NCBI RefSeq assembly: GCF_932294415.1 | Contig: NC_065539.1 | Coordinates: 53,649,501 to 53,713,500 of the forward strand | Direction: 5' to 3' | DNA: 64,000 nucleotides | DNA from: Quercus robur | Lineage: Eukaryota > Streptophyta > Magnoliopsida > Fagales > Fagaceae | In this document: one piece after another, positions 36,002 to 46,456 of the stretch | Position numbering within the stretch: the stretch's first letter is position 1 | Layout of the letters: every line of letters starts with the position of its first letter | Notes under the pieces: model-generated | Told to the model about the DNA's origin: nothing | What the model saw: the letters and a program-made list of their open reading frames with translations, nothing else | Database searches by the model: none | Position numbers and translations under genes: made by a program

Positions 36002-38645
36002 ATGAAACTGGTACAAATTTTACTTTTTAGTTTCATACAATCATACATAATTATGTCTTCTGCTACTACTGCTACTGCTGCTAATACAGCTGACGCTGCT
36101 ACTTTTACCCAGACAAATGTTTTTGCTATAGGGAGGTACAAAACGGTGCTTCAAACAGTGGAAACTAGGAGCTGCACCACAAAGTCTACACTTGCTGTCC
36201 CTCCTCCAAAGCCACTTTTGATTGCCAGGCCATCTGAAGCTGGAGAATACCCAATACTAGTGTTACTCCATGGTTACCTTCTTTACAACTCATTTTACTC
36301 TCAGCTTATCCAACACATCGCTTCTCATGGATTCATAGTCATTGCCCCTCAGGCTAGTATCTCTCTCTCTCTCACGCATTCACAATTTTGTTCAGTCAAA
36401 CGCTTGACATAGTTTTTAAGTTTAGAGTAAGTATGAACCATCATCATGATCACCTGCTCACTTTTAATTTATATAAAATTGCTGTATTGGTCTTGGACTC
36501 TCCAAGTATATTGACACACTTGGTGATCATGGAAATACTTGCTCAATTCATTAGTTTTGATTTTGGCCCCCTTTGAATTGGATCTATGAATCACTGCCAG
36601 GCCAAATACTCCTAAATCCTGATTATACATGTCCTCTAGGCTTTAATATTAGTACAGTTCCTTAATTATCTTAGATATTTAATGATTGCTCCAACCATTA
36701 GATTTTTAGGGCATAACAATTGAAACAATTGTTGATTTACCTTTGGATTATACAATCTCTGTGACTTTGTCTTTTTGTGATATTTCGCCTCATAATTCCA
36801 AGAAGTGGCCCCCAGTCAAGACCAAAAATAATGCAGGATGTTCATATTACCTTTAATTGCCTTAGCTTATAAGGGATTTCAAATTCAAAACAGCAGCTTC
36901 CAACCCCATTTCCGAGAATTTTGAGATACTTTGTCAAAGAATGCAAAACATGTGAACTATTGACCTTTCATTTGCCCTTGCCAAAATAATGAAAGCTTCG
37001 TTTCACTCATGAGGCATGCTTTTATTGGTAATAGTGAAAAGTTAAATGCCAGAGAGGCTCAATTTTTTTCAAGCTGTATATTCTGGAGTGGTTCTAGGAT
37101 ACACAAAAAAATTACACTACTTCTTTATCACAACTTTAACGTGGCAGGTTATGAATGTTTTCCTATTATTTACGCATAAACCTGCCACTTTTTCCTCACT
37201 AATCACACTCTGCAACATCAGTTGTGACAAAGAAGTTGCATAATTTTTTGTGTTACTAGACTTTTCCTATATTCTGGCATCAATGTGCGGTTGATATTTC
37301 TCCTTTCTTTGGATACTGGAGAGTATCCAGAAACGCCTGCCCTGACTCCTGAGCCACTTGGCCCAATTTTTCACATTCAAATGTCTATATATCACATGAT
37401 ACACCCTTGTTTTGTTTATCTCTCTTGCATTTTCTTCTTTTAAAAATTAAAAACCGATTTAGCAATATGTGCAAATGACTCCCTTCCGTTTTGATTCTTA
37501 ACTAATTCAATTGAATCACAAACATCATCTACTTTTTCTGCTTTTTTACACTTTGGTATCAGAGAGGGGCAGGGGAGTAGGTCCAAACTCCAGAGCCAGT
37601 AGTCATTTATAATTTTGTTAAGCATTTTGAGATTTCCGCAATAAAAAGAAAAGATAGAACAATGGTGGAACTCAATTTGGACATATGGTACACTTTGAAA
37701 ACCAAGAAATCTCTTAAATTTCAGGGGAACTTGCCTCCGTGCTATGACTGGTTTTGGTTAGCTGTGTATTAGTATGTACTATGATTTGTGATACGTGCAG
37801 TTGAAACATCTTATTTTGCTCTGTCTATTATCATTTGAAAATGAGCTGATATGTTCCAATCCTATTACCAAACCCAAAGATTAAAAATAAATAAGCACAA
37901 AAATTAGTGAAAATTATTGGTATATGTTATTTGATTGGCTAATAGCAGATTTCATCTTTGCAATTAACAGTTATACATCTTGGCCGGACCGGATACAACT
38001 GATGAGATTAAGTCCACAGCAGCAATAACAAATTGGTTATCCGAAGGACTCCATTACTTGCTTCCACCACATGTTCAGCCAAATATAAACAAGCTAGGAC
38101 TCGCCGGCCATAGCCGTGGAGGCAAGGTTGCTTTTGCACTTGCTCTTGATAAGGAAGCTACTTCTCTTAAGTTCTCTGCCTTAATAGGCATTGACCCAGT
38201 TGATGGAATGGACAAAGGGAAACAAACCCCTCCACCAGTACTCACTTATGTCCCTCATTCATTTGACCTTGATATGGCTGTAATGGTTATTGGGACAGGT
38301 TTGGGTGAGGTGAAAAAGAATCCTCTATTTCCTCCTTGTGCTCCTAAGGGTGTGAACCATCAGGACTTCTTTAATGAATGTCAAGAACCAGCTTGTCATT
38401 TTGTTGCCAAGGACTATGGTCATCTTGATTTATTAGATGATGATACTGAGGGACTTAGAGGGAAAACTACATACTGTTTGTGTAAGAATGGCAAGTCTAG
38501 GGAACCCATGAGGAGGTTTGTTGGAGGCATTGTGGTTGCATTCATGAACGCTTACCTGCTAGGTGATAACAAAGACTTATTGGCTATAAAAGACGGGCAA
38601 AAGACTGTACCAGTGGAGCTCAAACCTATTGTCTGTATTGGGTGA
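36002..38645 (+). CDS. CLH: Chlorophyllase (chlorophyll-chlorophyllido hydrolase), 2 exons
   Basis: Exon 1 is 36002 (or 36053) to 36352; exon 2 is 37971-38645. The product is 341 aa from the first ATG or 324 aa from the second; both are in frame and the family is about 310-350 aa. The first start adds a hydrophobic leader (MKLVQILLFSFIQSY), the second begins MSSATT. Family marks: ILVLLHGY (oxyanion-hole region), HIASHGFIVIAPQ before the intron, the lipase motif GHSRGGK with nucleophile Ser148 (numbering from the 36053 start), IGIDPVDG with Asp175, and AKDYGHLDLLDDD with His251. Chlorophyllase removes phytol from chlorophyll to give chlorophyllide; its in vivo part in senescence versus wound/defence response is debated for the family. 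Joining IAPQ to LYILAGPDTT, as in known chlorophyllases, requires a GC donor at 36353 (CAG then GCTAGT). The 1,618-bp intron contains an LTR remnant and a MITE. Confidence 0.93.
36975..37550 (+). mobile_element. Fossil LTR, copy 2, in the chlorophyllase intron
   Basis: Homologous to the LTR fragment at 34790-35215. It ends TTTTTTACA at 37550 and is followed at once by CTT and then TGGTATCAGAG (37554-37564), the tRNA-iMet-type primer-binding site used by many plant LTR retrotransposons. It is oriented plus. No coding part of the element is recognisable downstream. Carries a MITE insertion (37087-37267). Broken and old. Confidence 0.65.
37087..37267. mobile_element. 181-bp MITE nested in the LTR remnant, with 10-bp target duplication
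   Basis: Imperfect terminal inverted repeats of about 45 bp (left contains ACACAAAAAAATTACACTAC, right ends mirror it) with a short spacer. TATATTCTGG occurs directly on both sides (37077-37086 and 37268-37277). The homologous LTR at 34790-35215 lacks the insert and gives a paralogous empty site. A 9-11 bp duplication suits a Mutator-type element. Confidence 0.85.
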
Positions 38646-40429
38646 AGTTTAAATTTAGAGGCTGCTATATTTGTTAGGTTATAGGAGTCTTTATAACATT
38701 TACCTTGAATAAGATTGCAGTTGAACGTAAACTACCTTAATTGAGCAAATTTTATTCTGAACTATACTTAATTTTTGAAGTAGAATGCTTTGGAGATAAA
38801 AAAAAATTTGTAGTAAGTGAAATATTTTTGGGACTTTTGCCCATAAGAGGTGTGCCAATGATTGACTACTAATCATAGGAGGGGCACTTCTTGCATAGCA
38901 TGATTATTTGGCTGACCAGACTACTTTAGTTTTTTCATCATAAGAGTCCCTGATAAATGATAATCAGTTGACAACATTTTTTTGCCCTCTCGGGCATAAG
39001 GTTGGTGTGATAACTTTTATTTACTGGCTACTTAGGGACTGTTTGGATTTTTAAAAATACTTACTCATCACTCTATAACTCATCACATATCACTGAAAAA
39101 TGAAAAATGAAAATACCACAACTTCCTAAGGTGTCATGTTTGGCACTTGTTTCCAACTTTGATAACTCAAAAAATTTTACTTTTTGTAGAACCCACGAAT
39201 TGACTTGGTGCAACTTTTACTTCTTTTTTTTTTTTTTCCTTAAACCCCCAATACCCAAACTCACCGAACCCAATAAAAAAGAATGGAAAAAAGAAAAAGA
39301 ATAAAAGAAACCAAACCTAGAAACCCAATGTGAAAAGGAAAGAAAAGAAGAGTCATTGTTACAAAAATGAGAATCTTTGTTAAAAATTGGATGATTTTGT
39401 TTTAGTTACAATTGACCATAGTTGGTAAAGACTAATATGTTAGGCATTGTTACAAAACTTAGAAGTGTCATTTCATCTATAATTTGGAGGTGAATGCTAT
39501 TTTGTAGCATCTGAAAAGAGGTTGGTGTGATTTAGCTATTTGTAGGTGAAATAAGCCAATAAAAAGGGAAAATTCCAACAAAAAGGAAAAGCCCCAAAGT
39601 TTGTCCCATGAGATGAATTAAATCCCACAATTTTTAATTTTACCATTTTAACTAAAGAATTTATGAGTTGAGACTCATGACAGTGTTTTTATTCTTTTGA
39701 TATATGATGGGAGGGAAATTTACATTAGTACTCATTACATGTAAACAACACTATTTAGTTTAGTCAACTCAAGTATATTCTCTCTCTCTCTATTGTCCAC
39801 AGTGTCTTCTCTCTCTTTCATGTTTCACCCTCTCTATTGTCCATGGTGAGGTGGTGTTTATTTTTTCTTATATTCATGATGAATTTCATGAATTTAATTA
39901 GTGATATAGAAGCATCATTTCACTGTACTCATCTTCTCCAAAAAAAAAACCTCACTGTACTCCACATCATTTAATAAATAATCTCTTTTTAGAGTCTTTA
40001 TCTCTAATGTGGGAAAAAAAAATGTATAAAAAGGTAGTACTATAGAGAGAGAGAGTGTGTGTGATGCTCAAGTTGATTGTTTTTTTTTTTTTTTTTGGGA
40101 GGCCTTCAATACTAAAGTCCAATATGCAACCCAACCAAAAAAAAAAAAAAGGGCCCTGTTGTGTTTTGTTAGCCCAAACCGATAAAGTGAAAAGAAATGG
40201 ATCCAATTTGTGGCAGATTCTACGCCCTACAGCCCAAATCCGAGACACAGACAGACAGAGACTGAAAGAGAAAGAGAGAAGAGGAAACAGAGAGCGAAAG
40301 GGAGAAGGAGATTGAGAGAGCGAGACAGATCGAGAGAGATATCTATTTTCGAAAACCCAAAAACAAATCGACCTCGGCGGCTCTGGCCACCATTCGGCTT
40401 CTCCGGCCACCCTTGAGCATCTTCAGGGG
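38646..40429. other. Spacer between chlorophyllase and RPC9
   Basis: A 3' UTR with possible signal TGAATAAGA (about 38705), AT-rich DNA, a GTTTGGAT-type fragment near 39043 resembling a hAT-like MITE end, a poly-T (40081-40096) and a GA-rich stretch directly upstream of RPC9. Frames at 39967-40416 are low-complexity shadows of the leader. Confidence 0.55.
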
Positions 40430-43400
40430 ATGAAGATGTATGTAGCTTAAGCTTAAGCTTTTGTTTAGAAAGTGAGGGTCATCTTTGTTTTGCTTAAAAT
40501 TGTTTTTTGGTTTGTCAGATTAGAAGCGAATGCAGGTGCGCTTACGAATTACGAAGTAGTAGACTTGTTACGCTCAAAAGGGGCTGCTAACGATTCCACT
40601 CGTGTTCTTGCTCAAGTTTCTCCTTCCGAATACAAGGTCTTATTCTCTTTCTATGTGGACTCCGACTCACCCCACTACATTTTTTTCCACTAAAGGTTGG
40701 GACTTTATATATAGGTGTATGATTATTTGGTCCAGACTGCTGCTTGCAATCAAACCAGAGAGCATATCAATGAGTTCGTCGACAAGTGTAAAATCTATGG
40801 CCTTGCAAAGGCTGAGGTCCTTAATATCATCAACATTAGGCCTACTTCTATCATTGATATTTATACGGTAACATTTTACTTGGAAACCATCATTTTCTCC
40901 TTTTCTTTTGCTTCATATCTCTTTTGTTATGTGCCATTATATTTTTACTTATGCCCGCCCATGTAGTAGTATTTAGCTAGTTTCAAACCTTGTGTTCAAA
41001 TATGTGTAGGGTGATTCAATAGGGATTCAGATATTCTCTCTCTCTTCCAATTCTTGAGTAATGGATATATATTCATCAGAATTGGAAAAAGAAAAACCAA
41101 TAAAATGTTATTACTTGTCTCGGAATCTTTGTCTCATGCTTCTTTATCTAAAGCTTTACATGGGTAGAAATAGAATCACCTTCTAAAATGATGAAACATT
41201 GGCCATACACAATAGGGTTCTTTTAGAGCCCCCCGTGGAAGTTCTTGAAGGTTTGGTCATTGGTGAATCAGACTTCCTGTAACTTCTTGCTTGCATGAAG
41301 AAACGATCAACTGTGTCTTTGTGACATTCCATTTACCAAAATGACTTTGTTTTCAAGTGATAATTAGTCAGTCTAAAAATGTTGCATCAATGTAGTATTA
41401 AGGCAATATATATTACTTAGAAAAGGTTTTTTTTTTTCTCCTCTGATTTTATGAGGTGGAGCTGTATTGAGTACAGTTTTTAAGCCAGAAACCAAAATAG
41501 AGGCATTGGCCTGAACGTAGTGAAAACTATTCTCTTGGTGGAAGCAGTTCTTCTTCTATACAATTTTCTTGACTCCTTGTACTTTATTCTATTTATTTTT
41601 TATTGCTGAGCTCTTCTCTTGTATATGTATCATGTATTTTGGTTGCATCCTTTTTGGTGTTCTTGATCAGCTTAACAAAAAGTCCTTAAACGTTTTATCC
41701 CCTTTTTCTCGATTTATTCATATAGTAGCGACAGGGGGCTCTCTCTCCCTCATGAGCTGCTAGGTGATTGCTGTCCTCTTTTTCTGGATAGCTAGCTGAT
41801 TGCCATTCTTTTTTTTTTATTGGATAAGTAGCCAACTGCAGTGCTTGATAATACAATTAGCAATGAAACTCCGAATACTCCAGTTCTACATGATAAATTT
41901 GACTTAGTAGCTGCTTGTGTTTAAGCCTCCATTCTTATATTTTACATATCTTTTTCTGGGGGATTTTTGGAGGGGGTGGAGTGGGCTGTTGAGGTGTTGA
42001 GCAGTAAAGCATTTTATATTGTAATTAAGGCCTTTAGAGGCATATAGTTGGAGTGAAGTGTGGGATTTCTTGGGGCCAGTGGGCAACAGATATGATGAGC
42101 AGGCCTCACGGTTGTACTATTTGGAAAAAAACATCAAAGCAGGTTAGAAAGGGGTTTTTATTTGCCCTTTTCTTTCGGTTTATGGTAGGGGACAATAGGA
42201 GTGACGGTTGTTCGTATAACAGGTAGTGTGGGAAGTTTCAAGGTTATTTCTTGATTTATTCTTAATAGCAGTAATAACATTCTTATTTGGGATACTCAGA
42301 AGACAGAGGGAGTCATTCCTTGAATCCCAAGTTTGTTTGAGCTTTCCAGGGCTGGAAAATAAAGTCAGATGTTTCTCTGATGGGCCTTCTATACTCTAAT
42401 CTCACAGTGGGTGAAGGAGTTGATAAGACTGTTTTGGAAGCCTAATTGAAATAGTATATTTGATGTCGAGTCTTTTTTATGAGGAAATGAAAGGATATGA
42501 TGACTTACAATTTCTTTGGAGAAGTATTTAGTCTAACAATGTTCCTAAAATGATTGTAAATTCAGTGAGGAATCAGTTGAAACCCTACTGCTTCATTGCT
42601 CAAACTTGTAAAAAGTTGTGGTCTTTCATCTTCTCTTTATTTGGAGTTCATTTGGTGATACCCAAGAAGGTAATTAATGTATATTTTGGTTGGAAAGAAC
42701 TATATGGGTGACATAAGAGTAGCTTGGTGGGATGCCTTTTGCCTCTTTTGGATTATGTGGAGAGAAAAATAATAGCACTCTTAATGGTGTTGAGAGTTAT
42801 ACTCTTGAGCTTAAAACTCTATTTTGAGATATCTATATGATTGGATATTGGCTTATGGTGGTGCAGCCTTTGTCTCTTCTTCTTCAGACTTTAGATCTCC
42901 TGAATATTCTTTGTAATTGTTAATTTGACTTTCTGTATGCTTGCTGCATTCATAATCTTTGATATAAGCTTAGTGGAGTTTCCTTGGCATGTAAATAATT
43001 CTACAGTGATATTAGGCAACATGATGACCCAGCCAAAGTACAACTGTACAAGACTAGCTCTTGCAAAAGTAAAACAGTTGGACAACGGTTGGTATACTTT
43101 TAATTCATATATCCATGAAATTGAACAATATTTGAAGCTAAAAGAAAATGGGTTGCTACATTTTTTCAGAATTTAAACCTGATGACAATCAGATCTGAAT
43201 ACCCCATTTCTGATCTGATGCTTTATGTCAATTGTTCTCCTCGGTTTAAGATTAGCCATACCTTTATATTCCAAGTTAAGATTGTTGGGTTTGGTATTGT
43301 CTAATGTTGTTAAGAAGTTGAATATACAAACTGTATTATTTATCTTGTTGGACAAGGAAATTGATATTACTATCAACCTGTTACTGTAATAAGTTTCTCT

Positions 43401-44870
43401 GTCAAAATTGTTCCGGAAAAATATCTGCTTAGCATGCCCTATATTGGTGTTTGTTAGACAGCTTCAAATTGTTCTGAAGGCATTTTTTCGTTTTAACAGA
43501 CGGTAGAATTTTGTTGCACAATGAGATCAATGGCTACATGGGTAATATTAATTTTTCTTATTAATATAAATAGGCTTTTGTGCAATGGGTTGATTTTTTT
43601 TTTTTTTTTTTTTTATAAGAAATGTAAGAAATTTTATTTTTTAAAAAACAAGTACATTGGAAGTGTACTACAGTGGCACAAATCAAGAACCCAAATTACA
43701 ACGATCAATAAGATCGGGGAGAGAAAAACAAGAATAGGGTGTGCATATTCTGTAATGGATTGATTTTTCTGTCCTATTTTATTTTGTTCTTTTTTGGTAA
43801 CTCACCTTTGAAGGCTTCATGCTTAATGCCCTTGCATACATCCATAGCTAGCCTCATTTCAGAGTGACAACAAGGATCAAGGAGCTCACTTCCATCACAG
43901 GGAATGGCATAGTAGAGCATCTCCTATGACAAGAATTTAAAGCAAGTGCATATATGGTACTATAATAATTCACCTTCTCAGCTCAGGCTGCTGCTTCTAT
44001 ATGCCACAAGGATTTGTCTTTTTCGATAATGTTAACTCAAGTATTGACACTCTGACTAGTATCAGGTTTTGGCTGTTGGTCAGGCCTTGTTGGACTTACA
44101 TGTGATAATGTACTCTTTAAGACTGATTACCTTTTCTGCGATCTCATATCATATCCTAGTGGTTCTGCTATCTGAGGCTTTGGGGAAGTAGGAATACTGT
44201 ATTTCTCTTTTTTTGGTTTCCCAGGACTAATACCTTGAGGTACTGTCGAGCACTAAGGCGGGGACCTCTCCCAAGAAAGTTTGCTGCATCCACAAGGGCT
44301 CAAAACCGAGACCACTTGCTTAAGCGACTAGAGCCCCTTCCACTCAGGCCAACCTTCGTTGGTGGAATACTGTACTTTGATTATAGGTTATTGTAAGATT
44401 GTTAGCACAGATATCAATCATCTTATTTTTGCAAATGAATTGTGCTTTGATGCTTCTATGTATAACGGCCAGAAATTGCTTTTTAGGTAGATCATTTTTA
44501 TCCGGAAGATAAACTAATCTGCATATCTAATCTCATGCTCTATTTTAACTGGTCAAAAAATTTGGGCTATTTGGGTGATGCATTAGTTATTTATTTCCCT
44601 TATGTTTGACAGATTATAGAGGAAGGTGAGACGCGTTTCGGAGATGAGACGCGTTTTGGAGAAGTAAGTAAAGAGCTAGCTGAGTTGGTGGAAAAAACGT
44701 TGCCCCCACCTCCAACTGATCCAGAATCTGAAGCAGGGATCAACGAGGGTAAAGAAGAAACTGAAAATGAGGAACACAACGTAGAAACTAAGGGTGAGGA
44801 ACAAACTAAAGAAGGGAATGATGATGGCAAAGAAGAAACTGTAGTTGGGGAATTAATGGATACAAGTTGA
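40430..44870 (+). CDS. RPC9: DNA-directed RNA polymerase III subunit RPC9 (Rpb4/CRCP-like), 4 exons
   Basis: Exons: 40430-40437 (8 nt, ATGAAGAT), 40519-40636, 40715-40867, 44613-44870; all GT-AG, total 178 aa. The first two exons give MKILEANAGALTNYEVVDLL, the hallmark N terminus of plant RPC9/CRCP-like proteins. Exon 3 gives VYDYLVQTAACNQTREHIN then CKIYGLAKAEVLNIINIRP, the Rpb4/HRDC-like helical core. Exon 4 completes it (IIEEGETRFG...) and adds an acidic, probably disordered tail rich in Glu, Thr and Asn. In the family the subunit pairs with RPC8/RPC25 to form the Pol III stalk (equivalent to Rpb4/Rpb7), which binds initiation factors for tRNA and 5S rRNA synthesis. The 18-bp in-frame tandem duplication at 44628-44663 repeats ETRFGD/ETRFGE. 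Intron 3 is 3,745 bp and repeat-filled. The 5' UTR is GA-rich (40255-40345). An AATAAA lies at about 44903. Confidence 0.92.
41980..42850 (+). mobile_element. Decayed LINE ORF2 3' fragment in RPC9 intron 3
   Basis: Short plus-strand stretches resemble the C-terminal, zinc-binding end of plant L1-type ORF2. RPHGCTIWKK near 42095-42125 is followed by an MVGD-like segment near 42182-42194, then ETLLLHCSNL (about 42575-42610) and, in the next frame, KLWSFIFSLFGVHLVIPKK and VINVYFGWKELYG (about 42612-42710), then IMWREKNN near 42755. Frames change and stops intervene, so it is an old remnant. It is in the same orientation as the host gene, unlike the larger LINE at 46457-50560. Confidence 0.65.
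44202..44363 (-). mobile_element. tRNA-derived SINE with 11-bp target duplication
   Basis: On the minus strand the element has a TGGCCTGAGTGG (Pol III A-box-like) and a GGTCTCGGTTTTGAGCC (B-box-like) block, then a tRNA-unrelated body and an A-rich tail (plus-strand T run near 44208-44215). GGAATACTGTA flanks it directly at 44191-44201 and 44364-44374. It lies in RPC9 intron 3. Its body differs from the SINE family at 5879, 55386 and 63227. Confidence 0.85.
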
Positions 44871-46456
44871 GGCCGTATCTGCCTGACTGTTGAACTAGAA
44901 ACTAATAAAAATTCAACAGATATGAGTACATCTGCTCAATATAAATATGATGACCATGCTAGTTATTAAAGGAGCTTTAGTTGAGGATTTTGTAATTAGA
45001 AACTTCTCTAGTTGGGTTTCGTTTATAGATGAGTTTTGCATTAGCAATTATTCCCGTCTACTTTTACGTTTTACCCTGAAAATGTTGTCTCGTTGCTCAA
45101 TTAGCTTGTGTTTGTGTTAGCTTCGTACTAAAAATTTTACAATAATTCTATGATAACAACCTACGCTCTTTTCTACAACTATCTTGTGTGGCTAATTATG
45201 AGGAGTGAAGAAAAAGTAGTGAGTTTATGTGAAAGTGATTGGCAATTAGTCATAATATGCTATTTCAAGATTTTAGCCAAAGTTGTGATTTTAAAATTAT
45301 TCAAAATTTTATTTTATGAAAGTTAACAAAAGTGGAGTTATAATTTCACGTTATATTTCACGTTTTAAGTAAAAAGAAAAAAAGTGAGACTAAACTAATT
45401 GATGGGAAAATGCTAATTCAAACTCACATTAAATGAGGTGTTTAGCTGCGGGATGGAAAGAGAATTTGATAGGTCTTCCTATTTCCTATGGAGACATCCT
45501 AATTTTTAATTTCTCTCTTCTATGGTAACTATTGAATTATCAAAAAAAATTATAGAATTTGTAACGGTGGTGGTAATAGTAAAGAACGTGTTTTAACATA
45601 TTTTCTCATAGAAAGTTGTATATCTATTATAATAACTTTTATCCCATAACCCTGTGGATTATGAGAAATGGGCTGGATTCAACTGTTATGGTAATGGCTT
45701 CCATGAATTGTTCTTATGGTTATGACATCAACCTGTATCCCACTACCCAATGGTTTATTTCGTTTTGGGCACCGGAAAAGGGACAGTATCTTTGCTGCCA
45801 TTTTTTTTTTTTTTAACTCAGAGAATGGCATTTATTAATGTTTAATAATGTACACTGCAAAAAAAAAATAATGTACACTGCAAAAATATCGTTTTAGTTT
45901 TAATGAGTAGTAATAGTTGCCATTTACTACACTGCAAAACAAGAAGATCTTTAGTTGTCTTTTTCACTGCACTGCAAAATCAGCTGTTTTGCCATCCTAT
46001 ACACAAAATGGAACCGTCTTTAATTACTCCTGCATCATCAGGGATGACACATTGACACCTCCTTCTTCTTTCTGTTGCTGTTTGCAGTGGCTCATATAAC
46101 TTTTTTAAGACTTTTGGGTATCCTCGTTTGATCTCCTATGTCTTTTATTGGTGTTCTTTTGTCCTACAATCAGGTCATAATAGTATGACAAGTATGTATA
46201 ACCCCTCCCAACTTTTACAGTACTGCTCACTTATTCTTCCTAAAAGTCGTTAATAATATAATCCTCTGAATTTGTGGTCAGGTCTTTTCTGAGCCCCAAT
46301 TGTGGTTTGGCACAATGTGAACTTGCATGATTGAGAAGGGACTCACTTTTATGGCTCCAACGTTCAAATTTTGGAACTTCCTCTAAATTTCTCAACACGT
46401 GGCATGATCATAGTGACAAGCATCCAGTTGGGACATGGAGGTCCATGGATGTAGAA
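44871..46456. other. RPC9 3' flank, no gene found
   Basis: An AATAAA at about 44903 is the likely polyadenylation signal of RPC9. Short direct repeats CACTGCAAAA occur several times at 45850-45975. Nothing else recognised. Confidence 0.55.

Noticed and set aside
36357-36358. GT at 36357 as the chlorophyllase donor
   Set aside because: It leaves one extra base after GCT, so exon 2 would be read out of frame and the GPDTTDEI/GHSRGGK part would be lost.
43590-43760. Poly-T bounded patch as a third SINE in RPC9 intron 3
   Set aside because: No A/B boxes or target duplication could be seen.
44600-44830. Minus-strand 76-aa frame
   Set aside because: Antisense shadow of the RPC9 last exon.
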